Of a stretch of DNA of 64,000 bases, positions 22,996 to 34,593 are shown in pieces. Under the pieces are notes generated by a model. That model was not told the DNA's origin, ran no database searches, and saw nothing but the letters and a program-made list of their open reading frames with translations. This DNA is from Apoda limacodes. Lineage: Eukaryota > Arthropoda > Insecta > Lepidoptera > Limacodidae. The translations under genes and the position numbers were made by a program. The stretch spans positions 10,178,836 to 10,242,835 of the forward strand of contig OX291552.1 in assembly GCA_946406115.1 (NCBI GenBank), written 5' to 3'. Within the stretch, counting starts at the first letter, position 1. Each line of letters begins with the position of its first letter.

Positions 22996-23134
22996 CACTC
23001 CATTGGATGCGGAAAAACTAAAATTTGGTAATTTGACCGAGGTAAGACCTTTCTTGTACAGCCGTGTTCTTAACCTTTCTGCTACGTCATCCACGTAATT
23101 GTTTAGCGTCATCGTTTTCAATTTGTCGTATTGC
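22996..23134 (-). CDS. TULIP-like gene, exon 7 (opening helix of second domain)
   Basis: 139-nt exon, phase 2 in and 0 out; acceptor tttaatttag, donor gtaagt. Contains LNNYVDDVAERLRTRLYKKG, an amphipathic helix, then SVKLPNFSFSASNGV. This helix-then-KLPxF layout is the start of a new domain. Confidence 0.7.
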
Positions 23135-24299
23135 CTAAATTAAAATTTTATTATTATGATATCTTCATTAAAAACCTGTCTAGTTTACATCGTTCACGCA
23201 ATAACTCGGGGTTCAGTAGAGTAAGAATTATTGCGGTTATCTAAAAAACTCATGAACAGATTTTGTTTAGAACTATTTTTCGATGACAGTATTTTTATAT
23301 TATTGTGATTAATTTTATATTTTCGGCACACATCGTTGCTTTAGATGTAGAGACTTAAATGCTTTTCTAAAGATCTATTCAAATACCCTACACGGTTAGG
23401 TACCGCTTCGTTGTATGAAGAAGATACCCTTATTTTCAACCGACTTCAAAAAAAGAGCTGGTTCTCAATTCGACTGTTTTATTTTTTGTTTGTTACCTCG
23501 GAACTTTTGACTGGGTGAACCGATTTTGATGATTATTTTTTTATTTGAAAGCTGGTGATTTGGTCCAGTTCTGACAATGGCATCCATGATAAAACCATAT
23601 AAGTCTTAATTTTTTATGTTGATGATTGCATACAATTTTGTTACAAGTATGGATGTTTTTAGTGTACATAAGTCTTTTAATTCGTCACTCAAAACAAAAA
23701 TTCAAAAAGATCTACTGCATCTTTTTAAAGCCCATTGTTTATTTTTGTTTAAAAGTTTTTTTATAACATTACAAATTGCATGATGGTTCACATGAAACCG
23801 CTTCTTGTAAAATATGGTCAGACGGCAGATGTATAAGATTGTGTCATATGGATGGACGGACATCTCTGTAGACGCCGATGACACACCCTACACAAAAACA
23901 GATCGTCTGAGGGTCGGTCCACACTTATCGTGCCGATTACAGTTTGTAACAGTCCATTCTCGGTCGAATAAAATATTCTCAACTAAAAACTTCATATTTT
24001 CCCTAAAATTCAAGTTCCAGTCAAATCAGACTGAGGCTTTGAGATTATTTTACCAGCCCGAGATCGAAACTAGAACGAACTGTAATCAGTTCTATGGATC
24101 CACTCTATGCCGACGTAAGTACTTGGTCAAAGAATGTATGTTACAGGTAGTAGGGTCGATTTGGCGTTATCAACCGATTGCCCGATTAGTACGTGCATGC
24201 GCCCTTTACGCCTCTTAAAATATTTCGTATTAAATTAATTTTATTTGGAAGGTAATTGGTATCAATGCGATATGATATATTATGTACATTTGTACTCAC
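23135..24299. other. intron with a dispersed repeat
   Basis: Bases about 23437-23560 (caaccgacttcaaaaaaaga, ctcaattcgactgttttatt, ttgactgggtgaaccgattt) are a common lepidopteran dispersed repeat; a related piece is at 56606-56700. The 134-codon plus frame at 23814-24218 shows no domain. Confidence 0.5.
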
Positions 24300-24411
24300 A
24301 AAAACTTTTTATGTGCTGAAGGTCCAACCAGCCCGAAATACATCAAATAGTCGTTGAAGTAGTCCTTCAGCCACTCGTTCAGATCGTGTTTTATCTTGTT
24401 CAGGAAACCAT
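24300..24411 (-). CDS. TULIP-like gene, exon 6 (closing helix of first domain)
   Basis: 112-nt exon, phase 1 in and 2 out; acceptor tcattacag, donor gtgagt. Contains LNKIKHDLNEWLKDYFND, an amphipathic helix, then GLVGPSAHKKF. It matches the place of the C-terminal helix in the plus-strand gene (63626-63753). Confidence 0.7.
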
Positions 24412-25261
24412 CTGTAATGAGTACGCAGGTATAACATAACTGGACATAGTGTTAAAGGGTATTATGTTATTTAAAAATAATGTAAAGCTGTTATGTGAGT
24501 GTTTTAATACTACTCGCCTTTTTCATATATACAACGATTGTGTTGATACTGAACGAACGTATACCGATTGTCAAAAAATATTTTTTTTTAAACTAATTAG
24601 GTATTAATTAGGGAAATTAGGTATATCAGACTGCGGCAGCGCGGAGTATAAAGACTGCGGCGAGTTTTACCCAAATGCCACTTTACCTGCGTCTCCTGTT
24701 AAAGCTTTAACGCGTTGTACATTATGTTTATAGGATCTGGTTCCTATAAAATATGTTTTACATATTACATTATTGTAAATGTAGAAATTTAATGAACAAA
24801 TGAAGATAAATAAAGTTAAGGTTCATTGATATACAATTTAACACGGCAGGAATCTAACAACTTGCCGAAAACATCATTCTCGGAGAGTGTTCAATGTTCA
24901 AAAATATCAAAATTTTAGTATCATCTGTAACATCCGTCAAGCGTTCGTTTACGATATTTTTATCACTTTTGCCACCGAAAAATGAAACGTGGTGGGGATT
25001 TGGTGTAAATCTGTCAAACTGCCTGTATAAATGCATTGTTAAGGGTAGTGTGTGTGTGTACGTCAACCATTCGTTTTGCAACCAATAATTTGCAACCAAT
25101 AATTCTGTTAGTAACGTTTCAAAGCTACACGAATGAAAGGTGTCGGTGGCAGCATTGGCGTTTTAAAAAGTGTGAAAAGTATCAATCGTGAGAACTTTTT
25201 ATCCCAAAACAAACACACTCTTAAGTGGCTATAAAATTAGTGGACGGTAAAGAAAACTTAC
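24412..25261. other. intron, nothing recognised
   Basis: Small overlapping frames at 24854-25099 lack any domain. No repeat was identified. Confidence 0.4.
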
Positions 25262-25313
25262 CAACTTCCTTGGGTGCCAAAGTTACAGGTGTAGTGTCGC
25301 TTATATTTTGGTA
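25262..25313 (-). CDS. TULIP-like gene, exon 5 (short linker exon)
   Basis: 52-nt exon, phase 0 in and 1 out, reading ISDTTPVTLAPKEV. It has the same phases and a similar size as the 61-nt exon 63481-63541 of the plus-strand paralogue, which reads GTPPIIAPYFPEAD. Both sit between the strand pair and the closing helix. Confidence 0.65.
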
Positions 25314-26312
25314 CTGTAAGAAATATATTTAGTGCTCAAATATGAGATAGGTTTAAGGACAATATAATACAAATACACTAATGATTGATTATTGAGCTAT
25401 CTACATATGTATATATCTGTACTTGATATTTTGCAGAGAGGTTTTTGATGTAAAGTAGATAAGCACTAAGAAGTTTTTAATTTTTTAACAACGCCATCTA
25501 TTGTCAAATAGCTTTAGTGTTGCTTAACAACGCCATCTATTGTCAAGTAGTAAAAATAATAATAGTACTACGCGCTAATAGATGTCAGGAAGTCATATTT
25601 TTCAGTTTATCATTGCCTGAAAACACGGATAAAACGACGTTTTCTAAAAATGAAATCTAGCTAGATCGATTTATCGCCGCCATAACCTGCATACTAAGTT
25701 TTATGAAAATCGTTGGAGCCGTTTTTGAGATTCAGATTATAAATACATAAACACCGTGCAAGGGAACATCGTGACAAAAAATTGACAAAAAGTAGCATTT
25801 TCAGTTTATAAAAAAATTACAAAAAAGATTATTTCGGAAATGGTAAATTATAGTTTTTGTCATTTTTTGTATCGTGTGAAAGCGCGCAATGTATAACGAA
25901 CGTTTCTACTTCACCACGTCATAGTAGGTAGGTATAAAAACATACTGGACACAGAATGTAGGTATAGCCGCACCTCGATGCTACTGCTTTATCTTTACCG
26001 CGGTGTGAGCTTGTGCCCATTGTGTCACTGACCTATAGAGGTTAGTGCTATTGTGTAGGTACGTTGACCATACTCGAGAATTTATTTTAAACGTATCTAA
26101 CAGCTGAATTTAAATTTGATTTACATTGCAGTTTCAGGTGAAAATAATAAACTTATTGTTTTTTATTACTTTTTTACTTAAAATGGGGTTGTGATACACG
26201 ATATGTTGTAGATATTCATGGAAAAAAAATTAAGTGCAAGATTTAAATACGTCACAGTCCTCTCAAAGCTAGATGACTTTTATTCGCTTGAATTCAACCT
26301 TAATTTTATTAC
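25314..26312. other. intron with small repeats
   Basis: Two close copies of acaacgccatctattgtcaa (about 25489-25545) are the only repeat noted. Confidence 0.4.
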
Positions 26313-26427
26313 CGTCATAATTAGGTCTTCAACATTCATGTCTGCTATTGTGTGTTCTATTGTCAACCTGTCTTTCAGAAGACGATAACGTCCTTGCATC
26401 CTATACTTTGCGTTTTTAAGTAGAAAT
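26313..26427 (-). CDS. TULIP-like gene, exon 4 (first domain, strand pair)
   Basis: 115-nt exon, phase 2 in and 0 out; acceptor tttcattccag, donor gtaata. Contains RYRLLKDRLTIEHTIADM followed by NVEDLIMT. Same length and phases as 374-488 and 62562-62676. Confidence 0.7.
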
Positions 26428-27023
26428 CTGGAATGAAATTAATATACAGCTTTTTAATTATTCTGTCAATTTTACTGATATACAAAAAGGTTGAAAACTT
26501 GAGCATAGATATATTTCCTTTAAATTCCCCCCAGAATCATAGTGCAGACCTCTGGTAACAAGTATTATGTTAGTATGAATTAAACACTTGTAGCATCCAC
26601 TTTAAAGTCCGACCCAACGTGGCAAAGACTATTTTAGGCTTCTAGAAGTTTAAAGCACACTAAACGCCCTGCACTCCCTGTCATGTAGGAACAGAGAGCG
26701 TTCTGAATATTTGTAATTTGTTTATTATCACCAATTATCTCCAAAGGAACAATTTGATGAACAAAATTAATAATGGATTAAGTAAATAATTTTTTTTCTT
26801 TTTAAGTTAATAAAATGACAATCACTACAAATAATCACTATTTGGATATTTCTGAGCTGCTGTAGAGGGGCACTATTAAAATCTATAATACTAATAATTA
26901 ATTAATTAACACTTAATAATCACTAGGCCACCACCGATCGTGTAGTCTAGTTGAGCAGTGGGGAAGAAGCGGTACTTATACTTATACCTACTATTATTTT
27001 TTGATGCAATACTTGAAACTCAC
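26428..27023. other. intron, nothing recognised
   Basis: AT-rich, no ORF and no recognised element. Confidence 0.4.
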
Positions 27024-27218
27024 TCAACGACTCCGTAGTTTGGGGTGTAGATAAGCTTGCTTTCGTCATGATCATCCTTAATGACACGTTCGTAGGAGGC
27101 GAGGATGTGGAGGTCGTTCAGGTTAAGGTCGGTGGTGATCGTCATGTTGTAAAGGTCATTATGCAAAGAGTTTATTTGGAAGTGAGTGTTGTTGCGCAAC
27201 TTCATACGGCTGAAGAAC
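27024..27218 (-). CDS. TULIP-like gene, exon 3 (first domain, core strands)
   Basis: 195-nt exon, phase 2 in and 2 out; acceptor gtttcccacag, donor gtgagt. Contains NMTITTDLNLNDLHILASY, an alternating strand pattern, followed by a charged loop. Equivalent to 1427-1612 and 60130-60363. The exon before it (0 to 2) was not found. Confidence 0.7.
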
Positions 27219-27410
27219 CTGTGGGAAACCACGATCACAGTAGATATTTATCTATAAGTATATATAAAAAAATCTTTAATGGTCAAATTAAACGTACAAC
27301 AGGCGAACTTAATGCTTAAAGGCGGTTTCTTTCTGGTAACCTTCGATAAGTGGAGAATGAAATGTAGGTAGTGCAAATAAGTTAGGTAGGCAGGTATACA
27401 TTAGCTGACC

Positions 27411-27570
27411 TGGCAAAAGTTGTTCTGCCCTTTCCGTGGCTGAGTCGTCGCTTCGCTTTCCGTTGCTACGCTCGCTCGCGCTATTTTCGTTTAGGGTTCG
27501 TTCCGTTTTCTTTGGTTTTCTTGGCTCCTAGGGGTCGTAGCGTGATATTATATAGCATAAAGCCTTCTTA
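27411..27570 (+). repeat. dispersed repeat, 'ctagctgacctggcaaa' family
   Basis: Reads agctgacctggcaaaagttg and ttctgccctttccgtggctg, then cgtttagggttcgttccg. Similar starts occur at 32704, 33020 and, inverted, at 45669. It is therefore part of the same family that forms the outer edge of the Polinton inverted repeats. Confidence 0.55.
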
Positions 27571-28339
27571 AATAATTGGGCTATTAAGTTTTTTTTTAAA
27601 TCCGCCTGGTTGTTCCAGTGATTAGCACGTTCATACAAAAAAACAAACGAAGAGTTTAGGTTCAATATATTAGTATAGATAAATGTATATAAGTTAACTA
27701 TAGCTTATATTATATTTAGTGCTTTCAATCGTTTTTCGTATTTTTTTTTTCAAAAAGTGGTCCAAATGATTCCCTATTTTAACCCCTCTTGCAAAGAGGG
27801 GTTTTCCCTGTAACTTCCCATTTTGACGATCGATAAAGTCCATCGCCACTTGCAATGTCTACTTACCGAACATTTAATAATAATATATAAATTAAAAAGG
27901 GGGATTAAAACACTACCTCCCCCCCAATTCAAAACTAATTGCCGTCAACTAATCACTACTTCTGACTATTTTTTAAACCACTTTCCGTGCGACATCCCAT
28001 CTCTACTGCTATCGACCACTTGATGCATGTCGGCCGCTAGCGTACGACATATGCCTAAAGAGAGATTCTAAAAATACGAAAAACTGTTTGCAAATGATAT
28101 CCGAAATGTTTTTCGGCATATGTAGTTCAAACTATAAGATCGACTCAAACAATTACCTCGGTTAACAAGTGAGTAAATCAATTAAACATATCCCGAATTT
28201 GATATCAGCATGGAAAGCAGCCCGCAGGAGCAAGAGAGGCACGGAGCCCTTAATAAATAGAATACAATTTCATATACTGTACAAAAGGTACATAATAATA
28301 GTAAAAATTATAATTCTATTCTTGTTTGAACGCGCTAAT

Positions 28340-28740
28340 CTCTGGAAAAAAAAAACGAGTTGCACTGCGGGAGTGCCGGCAGAAGTAAAAACCATTACAC
28401 ACGATTCGCGCTTAACACTCAAATATGTCACAAGACATGTCTTTGACATTGTTAAGAAATAATAATGTTTGTTTATTTACTTTTTTGACGTAGTATATTT
28501 GGCATCGCAATCTGTCATAGAATTAAAATTCCATATCCAACCTCCCTTTACTACTCATAATCGCGAATACTAAAAATAAAAATTATAATAGGCGTGGCAT
28601 TACGGTTTCCGTCTTACGAATTTCCACGATTAGGACACGTGACCTGACGCGAGTTTATCATTTTTTACCCATACCAAAAAAAGTGCACAACGCCGCTAAA
28701 GAAGTTTTCACTTCAAAAAATTTTGAAAAAATCTTTTTAC
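28340..28740 (+). repeat. dispersed repeat, inverted relative to 51130-51445
   Basis: Segments cgagttgcactgcgggagtg (28358) and tggcattacggtttccgtct, acgtgacctgacgcgagttt, agtgcacaacgccgctaaag (28593-28700) have reverse-complement matches at 51130-51445 in mirrored order. Non-coding. Confidence 0.6.
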
Positions 28741-29959
28741 ATTTTGTAGCCCAATGCTTGAAGAAGGTCATAGGCTATTTAGTATCAGAACACAAAAATG
28801 GGGGAGGGCAATGCGATGAGGATGACAGCAACTGAAAACGTAGAACAACTTCTTGCCAGTTCAGCTCTGCTACTAAAAATATAAGATATATCTATAGAAA
28901 TGTCCTTTTTTATATTTGTGAAATAAAAATAATTTAAATATCTGTGAAAAATGATTTGTGTTGATATTAGTGTCTTATATTTTTATTTAATTCAAAACAC
29001 ATTAAGCCTTGATTTATTTAACTTAATTTTTATTTCCAACAGACTTTGTACGTAATATCTAATATTCAAGATTTTTCATCCTCATAAGTGAAATACGACC
29101 ACGGTTATGTCTACAGCATTACTGAATAGCTAATCTGACATAAAAAGATTATGTGTAGATGGGGAATATACGACACATTTGCGGAGACCATAATAGTGTC
29201 GTTAAATTTTAATGGTCCAAGGTCAGACACGTCGATATAGGAACAAGGAAGAATATCGAATGACATTAAGCGGATAGGAAATTAGGCCAACATTAACATC
29301 GTTCATCAAACACATCTTAAAAAAAATTAGGTAAATATTGGTACTGCAGCGATATGTGCTAGAGTAGAAAGATAAAGGCGAAATTTTTATAGTAGATATT
29401 AAACATAGAAGTTAATTGCGTTATGCGACCTATATGAATAGAATAATAAATATTTGTGGTCTGAGACTTCATATGTCCACACTGTTGGGGCACCGACCGG
29501 CTTACCTCACCATAGGCGAGGGAAGGTCTATAGAGCATCACGCTACAGACTTTAAATACGTTTTTTTGAATATACAACTATTAGCTAGTGGTGTAAATAG
29601 GGTTACCATAGAGAAAATTTTAAAGTCCTGACATAATGGCATCGCAACGGTAATTAACAGGGTAATTCTAGTTTTAAGTATTTGTTTTAAGCTTTGGAAG
29701 ATGTGTTAAAAGACGTACATACCGTCGAATTGGATAAGTGGTTTTCGCGTAAAAAGAACATAAGACAGAAAAACGTTGAGATTTATAATATGTATTGACA
29801 GATGCTCACATAATGGAGTTAGCCAAATTCATCAACCCGTAACCGCCAAGTTGGAGACCAGCAGGAATCATGCCGGCGTCGCCGAGGTAATTATGTATGG
29901 CACGCTGCGCTGCACCTCGGTTTTTCACCATCTCCTAAAAGGTAAATTCAATTCATTAC

Positions 29960-30130
29960 CTAATATTTGTAGAGGTTTTCTCTAGAGACTACAATATAGG
30001 GTTCTTCAGGAAGAAAGTGATTTTAGTGAAAACGTGAACAATCACTTTGAGTGTTGCAAGTGTCCACATTATATAGCACACAGTACTTGTTTAAAATCAG
30101 TCGGGCCGTATGCTTTAGTGCTATGAAAAA
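29960..30130 (+). mobile_element. LINE 3' relic (family of 20445-22758)
   Basis: Contains ggttttctctagagactaca and agggttcttcaggaagaaag, matching the end of the 748-codon frame and 3' UTR at 22575-22735 with many changes. Confidence 0.6.
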
Positions 30131-31049
30131 ACGATTAAGTTCTGAAGTATCTGTTGCTGCTTTACTTTTTTATACCAGGCTTTCACGTCCATAATATTGT
30201 CTATAACACATTTGCAAAGGGTCTCTTATTTCACCAATTTCAATATCGTATTGTATCTCATTACGTACTTGTGCGTTATTGTAATGTAAAACGCACGAGT
30301 TTCTTTTTAATAAGGCAAAACGCACGGATTATCAAGATGCTCCGTCTAAAACGAACAGTACTTTTTTAAATCTTAGCAAAAAGTTTTTATGTCAGAAAAG
30401 TGGTCAACATTTTATGAATAAAATTAACTTTGGGAGATAAAATTTAATAAATAAACATTTAATCCTTTAATTTAATTAATTTTGACCAGAAATTCCAAAC
30501 ATTTATCTGTAACAAAACACAAAAATATTAATCTACTTTATTAGTAATACTGGCTGTTTTTGTTTTTTAAAAAAATATATGTTATAAAACTGGCTTTTGT
30601 CTCGTGCACTACCTATATGAGTGATTTTCATTTTCATTCATTGTATTTAATGGAAGTGACCATTGTTTCAACACTTGTGCAAATTTTTAAAGCGTGTTGC
30701 GCATTTGTTTGTAATGAAAATTGGTTAAATAATTAGAATAGCTTATTATCTAGTGCATTGACTCTAATTTGCAGCAAAAAGTCAATAAATGTGACTACAA
30801 AACGGTAATAACGTTAAATTCCATACAAAAAAATAAAAGTTCAAAGGCGTCATTACGGTACAAATTACTTAGGAAGAATATAACATATATATCTGATAGT
30901 AATGTATATGACTTTATCTAATGATTTATAGTGCATTGCCATACACAACGTTAGAATTACAGAAATTAGCTTTCTGGCCTATATTGCCCTCTTAAGAAAG
31001 TCCGCAATACCGCCTCAGCTGTCATTTTCAACTTACCGCACTTATATTA

Positions 31050-32700
31050 TAACTAGCTTATTCCCGCAACTTTGTATGCGTAAACTTTAAAAAAAAAACA
31101 GCTTTTGACTGTTTACTGTTTTACATACAATAACATCGGAATTCTCATACACATTTTCATCCTCTATTTTGCCGTCTAGAGAATATTTTTTCAAACACGG
31201 CGAATCACGTGAATCTTAATTTTTAACGTTTAAGCCAAGTTTTAGCCATTGCCATGTAAACTGCCAACCCATATTTTACCCCTTTAGGGGATTATTTTTC
31301 CAAAAATCCCTTCTTAGTGCACACTTACGTCATTTAAGGAACGTTTGTGCAAAATGTCTATTTCTAGACACAGCGGTTTTAGCTGTTCATTGGTCGATTA
31401 GTCAGTCAGCCAGTCAATTTCTTCTTTTGAACCAGCGAACGTTGTTTCTTTTTTTAAAACAACCTAATAGGGTTGTACTTATTCAGAAACCTTCCCCGGC
31501 GTGTGCATAACAACTTACTAAAATTTCAATACAATCTGTTTATCCTTTTTACGCGAGCCCGACTTGCACTTGACCATGTCTCACTCGCACTTGACCCTTT
31601 TTTCTTTCTCAGAATCAATCCCCGGCTTGTTTATAACAACTTACAAAAATTTCTTTACAATCGGTTTACCCTTATTGCGTGAATCCGACTCGCACTTCAC
31701 CCTTTCAGTAAAACCTTATCTTATCGGATGCCTACGTCATACAAAGAACACACCCTTTAAGTTTTAGGTCTCTACGATCAGCGGTTTAGGCTGTGCGTTG
31801 ATCCGTCAGTCATTCAGGACAAAGCATTTTATATGTATACTAGCTTATCCCCGCAACTTTTTTTGCGTAAACTCTTTAAAAAAAACAGCTTTTGACTGTT
31901 TACAATAACATCGGAATTCTCATACACATTTTCATCCTCTGTTTTGCCGTCTAGATAATTATTTTTCAAAAGCGGTGAATCACGTGAATCTTAATTTTTA
32001 ACGTTTAAGCCAAATTTTAGCCATTTCCATGCAAACCCCCTTAGGGGCTTAATTTCCAAAAATCCCTTTTTGGTGCTCACTTACGTCACTTAAGGAACGT
32101 TTGTGCAAAATGTCATTTTCTAGACACTGCGGTTTCAGCTGTACATTGATCGATTAGTCAGTCAGCCAGTCCATTTCTTCTTTTATATAAATATAGCTGA
32201 ACCGGCGAGCGTTGTTTTTTTTTAAAAACAACCTAATAGGGTTGTACTAATTCAGGAACCTTCCCCGTTGTTACTTACCAAAATATCATTAAAATCGGTT
32301 TACCCTTATTGCGCGAGTCCGACTCGCACTTGACCATTTTTTCTTTCTCAGAAACATTCCCGTGTGCATAAAAACTTACCAAAGTTTCATTACAACCGGT
32401 TTACCCGTAATACGCGAGTTCGACTCGCACTTGACCCTGCCTCACTCGCACTTGACATTTTTTTCTTTCTCAGAAGCATTCCCCGGCGTGTGTATAATAA
32501 TTACCGAAATTTCATTACAATCGGTTTACCCTTATTGCGTGAATCCGACTCTCAGTAAAACCTTATCTTATCGGATGCCTGCGTCATACAAAGAACACAC
32601 CCTCCAAGTTTCAGGTCTCTACGATCAGCGGTTTAGGCTGTGCTTTGATCTATCAGTCATTCAGGACAAAGCCTTTTATATGTATAGATGTACTATTATA
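31050..32700 (+). repeat. duplicated repeat block, two units of about 0.8 kb
   Basis: Unit 1 (about 31057-31841) and unit 2 (about 31842-32690) both start tactagcttatccccgcaac-like. Both then share cggaattctcatacacattt, gaatcacgtgaatcttaatt, aaccttccccg-containing sub-blocks and the end block atcagcggtttaggctgtg. Inside each, sub-repeats of about 100 bp (gactcgcacttgaccctt, ttctttctcagaa, aaatttcattacaatcggtt) occur two or three times. The 115-codon frame at 32362-32709 lies in these repeats. Confidence 0.7.
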
Positions 32701-32703
32701 TAT

Positions 32704-32840
32704 TACTAGCTTTCCTGGCATACCTGCGTTGCTCTGCCCTTTCCGTTGCTTTGCCATGACCTCGTTTTCGCTTAACGTTCATTTTGACCGTTTTAAGGGT
32801 TGTACTTACCTCGAAAATATCAAATACTAATATATATTTA
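32704..32840 (+). repeat. dispersed repeat of the 'ctagct...tctgccctttccgttgc' family
   Basis: ctagctttcctggcatacct and gttgctctgccctttccgtt, then tcgcttaacgttcattttga. Related to 27411-27570 and to the outer ends of the Polinton. Confidence 0.5.
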
Positions 32841-33360
32841 GTATTTCCACATATTACACATATAACATATATATATATATATATATCTATATATATATTA
32901 AGCCCTATTATTTAGACAATGCTGCCTAACTGCCTGTCTGTCCGACCATTTAGACCGAAATAAGTAGAAGCCTGACATTTTAACAGAATATGTGTTATAA
33001 ATAGGGGATTATATATTAAACTAGCTGACCAGGCAGACGTTGTCCTGCATGATAATTTCCCTTAAATTTTTACTTTTTTAACTTTTAATTATCTTTATAT
33101 ATATATAATTCTACTGTACGTGTGTATGTCACTGTATTCCTCCTAAACGGCTGGACCGATTTGCATGGTTTTTTTTGTAAGTAGAGGGGATTCTGGCGCA
33201 CTTCCCCCCAACCTCAACCCCTCTCCTAAAAAAAAGCTCACCAACTTTTTCCTGCTTTGTACGACTCGCGCTTGACCACTCTCAATACATCGTTGGTTCT
33301 GGCGCACTACCCTCCAACCTCAACCCCTCGCCTAAAAACTTTTCTGCCCCCCCCCGCACG

Positions 33361-33476
33361 ACTCGCGCTTGACCACTCTCAAAACCACCCCTGTGTCTGG
33401 GGTGTGGCGACTCGCGCTTGACCACTCTCAAAGCCACCCCTGTGTCTGGGGTGTGGCGACTCGCGCTTGACCACTC
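33361..33476 (+). repeat. 49-bp subterminal tandem units, left TIR (2 full + 1 partial)
   Basis: Units start actcgcgcttgaccactctc at 33361, 33410 and 33459 (partial). Each full unit continues with aaaaccacccctgtgtctgg and ggtgtggcg. The reverse-complement core ggtcaagcgcgagtcg resembles the SINE core gccaagtgcgagtcgg found across the window. Confidence 0.85.
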
Positions 33477-33653
33477 TATGTCTGGGGGTACGTCGACTCA
33501 CGCTTGACCAGAACTACCACATGACATCACTGTTGGTTCTGTGTAGTTTTGTTAAGTAGTTATATCATTATCGTAATGGGTCTATCGTATTTTTCCGTTT
33601 ATTAGTTATTCCTAATACCTTTTTAATTATATTTGTACTTGTAAGATAAATCG

Positions 33654-33663
33654 TATATATATA
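33654..33663 (+). promoter_or_regulatory. TATA box of the left TIR gene
   Basis: tatatatata lies about 100 bp upstream of the predicted ATG at 33760. A candidate initiator tcattc is at 33691-33696, roughly 30-39 bp downstream. The same arrangement is mirrored at 44867-44876. Confidence 0.45.
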
Positions 33664-33759
33664 GGATCCATAAACACTAGTCGATAGTATTCATTCGAGT
33701 TACAATTTATCATCAAGTGTGATACTGAGGCTGGTTCTATTTCCTTCAAAAAAAAAGCT

Positions 33760-34407
33760 ATGGAGGTATGTGTTTTTTTGCTTTATAATTCTTTATCTAT
33801 ATTTATTATATATTACAGACCCTCAAAACTATGTGTTTGTTTGAATGTCTATTACTTAAACCAATTTTGTTTAGGTTTTCACTTTAGGTAAATTTTTTAT
33901 TCAAATTATTATACAAATATGTTTTTAAAGCATAGGCTTATTTTATTACAGAATTCAACATTTAACGTAATGGAAGAAAACACGTTCAAGCATTACTACT
34001 ACGCTACATCGGATGATGAGCAATCAACTGAGAAGGCCTTAGAAACAACAAAGCTCAAACGGTCTCGTCGAAATAGTATCGACTCATTCTTTGAGGGGAC
34101 CAATCAGAAGAAAAAGAAACTCAGCTCTACAGTGGCGAGATCTTCAAAAGATGGTATCCCTGGTGTGACATACTTGTCTACTAATAATGATGATGGGGCT
34201 CATGCTACACATTTGATAAAAATTGAGGTGTATGACCTCATAAAATTGAAAAAAGTACCAGTAGATGAACATTGGAAACACTCAGAAGTGAGGACCAAAT
34301 ATTATACGGATACAAAAGATGAAAAATATGAGCAAACGAAGGGTATCATATTTGATATCACGAAGCAAATAGCAGAAACCAATAATTGTAAAAAATACTT
34401 TTTTTAA
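33760..34407 (+). CDS. TIR-encoded basic nuclear protein, left copy, two exons
   Basis: Exon 1 is only ATGGAG (33760-33765); the intron is 33766-33951 (gtatgt ... ttttattacag); exon 2 is 33952-34407. The spliced product is 153 residues. The unspliced frame could start at 33919, but that ATG lies in the intron. The protein has an acidic start and a basic cluster reading KLKRSRRNSIDSFFEG followed by NQKKKKLSS, a likely nuclear localisation signal around a PCNA-box-like I-x-x-F-F motif. The C-terminal half is charged and I do not recognise it. It lies wholly within the left TIR, reads inwards and is convergent with the protease gene. The right TIR has an identical copy. Function unknown; a replication or regulatory role is speculation. 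Confidence 0.7.
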
Positions 34408-34506
34408 AAGTAATCTCTAATAGCTAAATTAATTTATAAGAACCAGCTTCAGTATTACTCGAAATCAACTTTGAATCAAATTGTATCATGTTTGAGTTTT
34501 ATTATG

Positions 34507-34593
34507 AATAAATGATATAAATAAAAAATATTTTTTTGTTTTATAACCACTAATTACACAAACACACACATAAGAAAAAAACATTTTTTTATT
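34507..34593. terminator. back-to-back polyadenylation signals between left TIR gene and protease gene
   Basis: AATAAA at 34507-34512 and 34520-34525 on the plus strand would serve the left TIR gene. tttatt at 34588-34593, AATAAA on the minus strand, lies directly after the protease stop codon. The plus signals lie just outside the TIR, so the right copy of the TIR gene does not have them. Confidence 0.6.

Larger units (their letters stand above)
27219..33019. other. intron left of the Polinton, repeat-rich
   Basis: It holds several dispersed repeats (27411-27570, 28340-28385, 28580-28740, 29960-30130, 31050-32700, 32704-32840), listed separately where supported. There is an AT-dinucleotide run at 32866-32902. 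An exon with phases 0 to 2 (about 100-110 nt) is expected somewhere between 27219 and 46192 but was not recognised. Confidence 0.4.
33053..34443 (+). repeat. left terminal inverted repeat of the Polinton
   Basis: From taatttcccttaaatttttac at 33053 to taatttataagaac at 34443 it is the reverse complement of 45573 to 44088, with a few indels. In order it holds an AT-rich end, the module cctcctaaacggctggaccg, C-rich repeats, two full 49-bp units, a TATA box and the small intron-containing gene. Relative to the right copy it has two fewer 49-bp units and lacks a 52-bp block. It has an extra segment of about 80 bp (about 33260-33340). Confidence 0.9.

Noticed and set aside
23814..24218. 134-codon plus-strand frame
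   Set aside because: No domain; composition like surrounding intron; antisense to the host gene.
33919..33951. Unspliced start of the TIR gene at 33919
   Set aside because: This ATG lies in a well-formed intron (gtatgt ... ttacag). Splicing to ATGGAG gives an in-frame start, mirrored in the other TIR.
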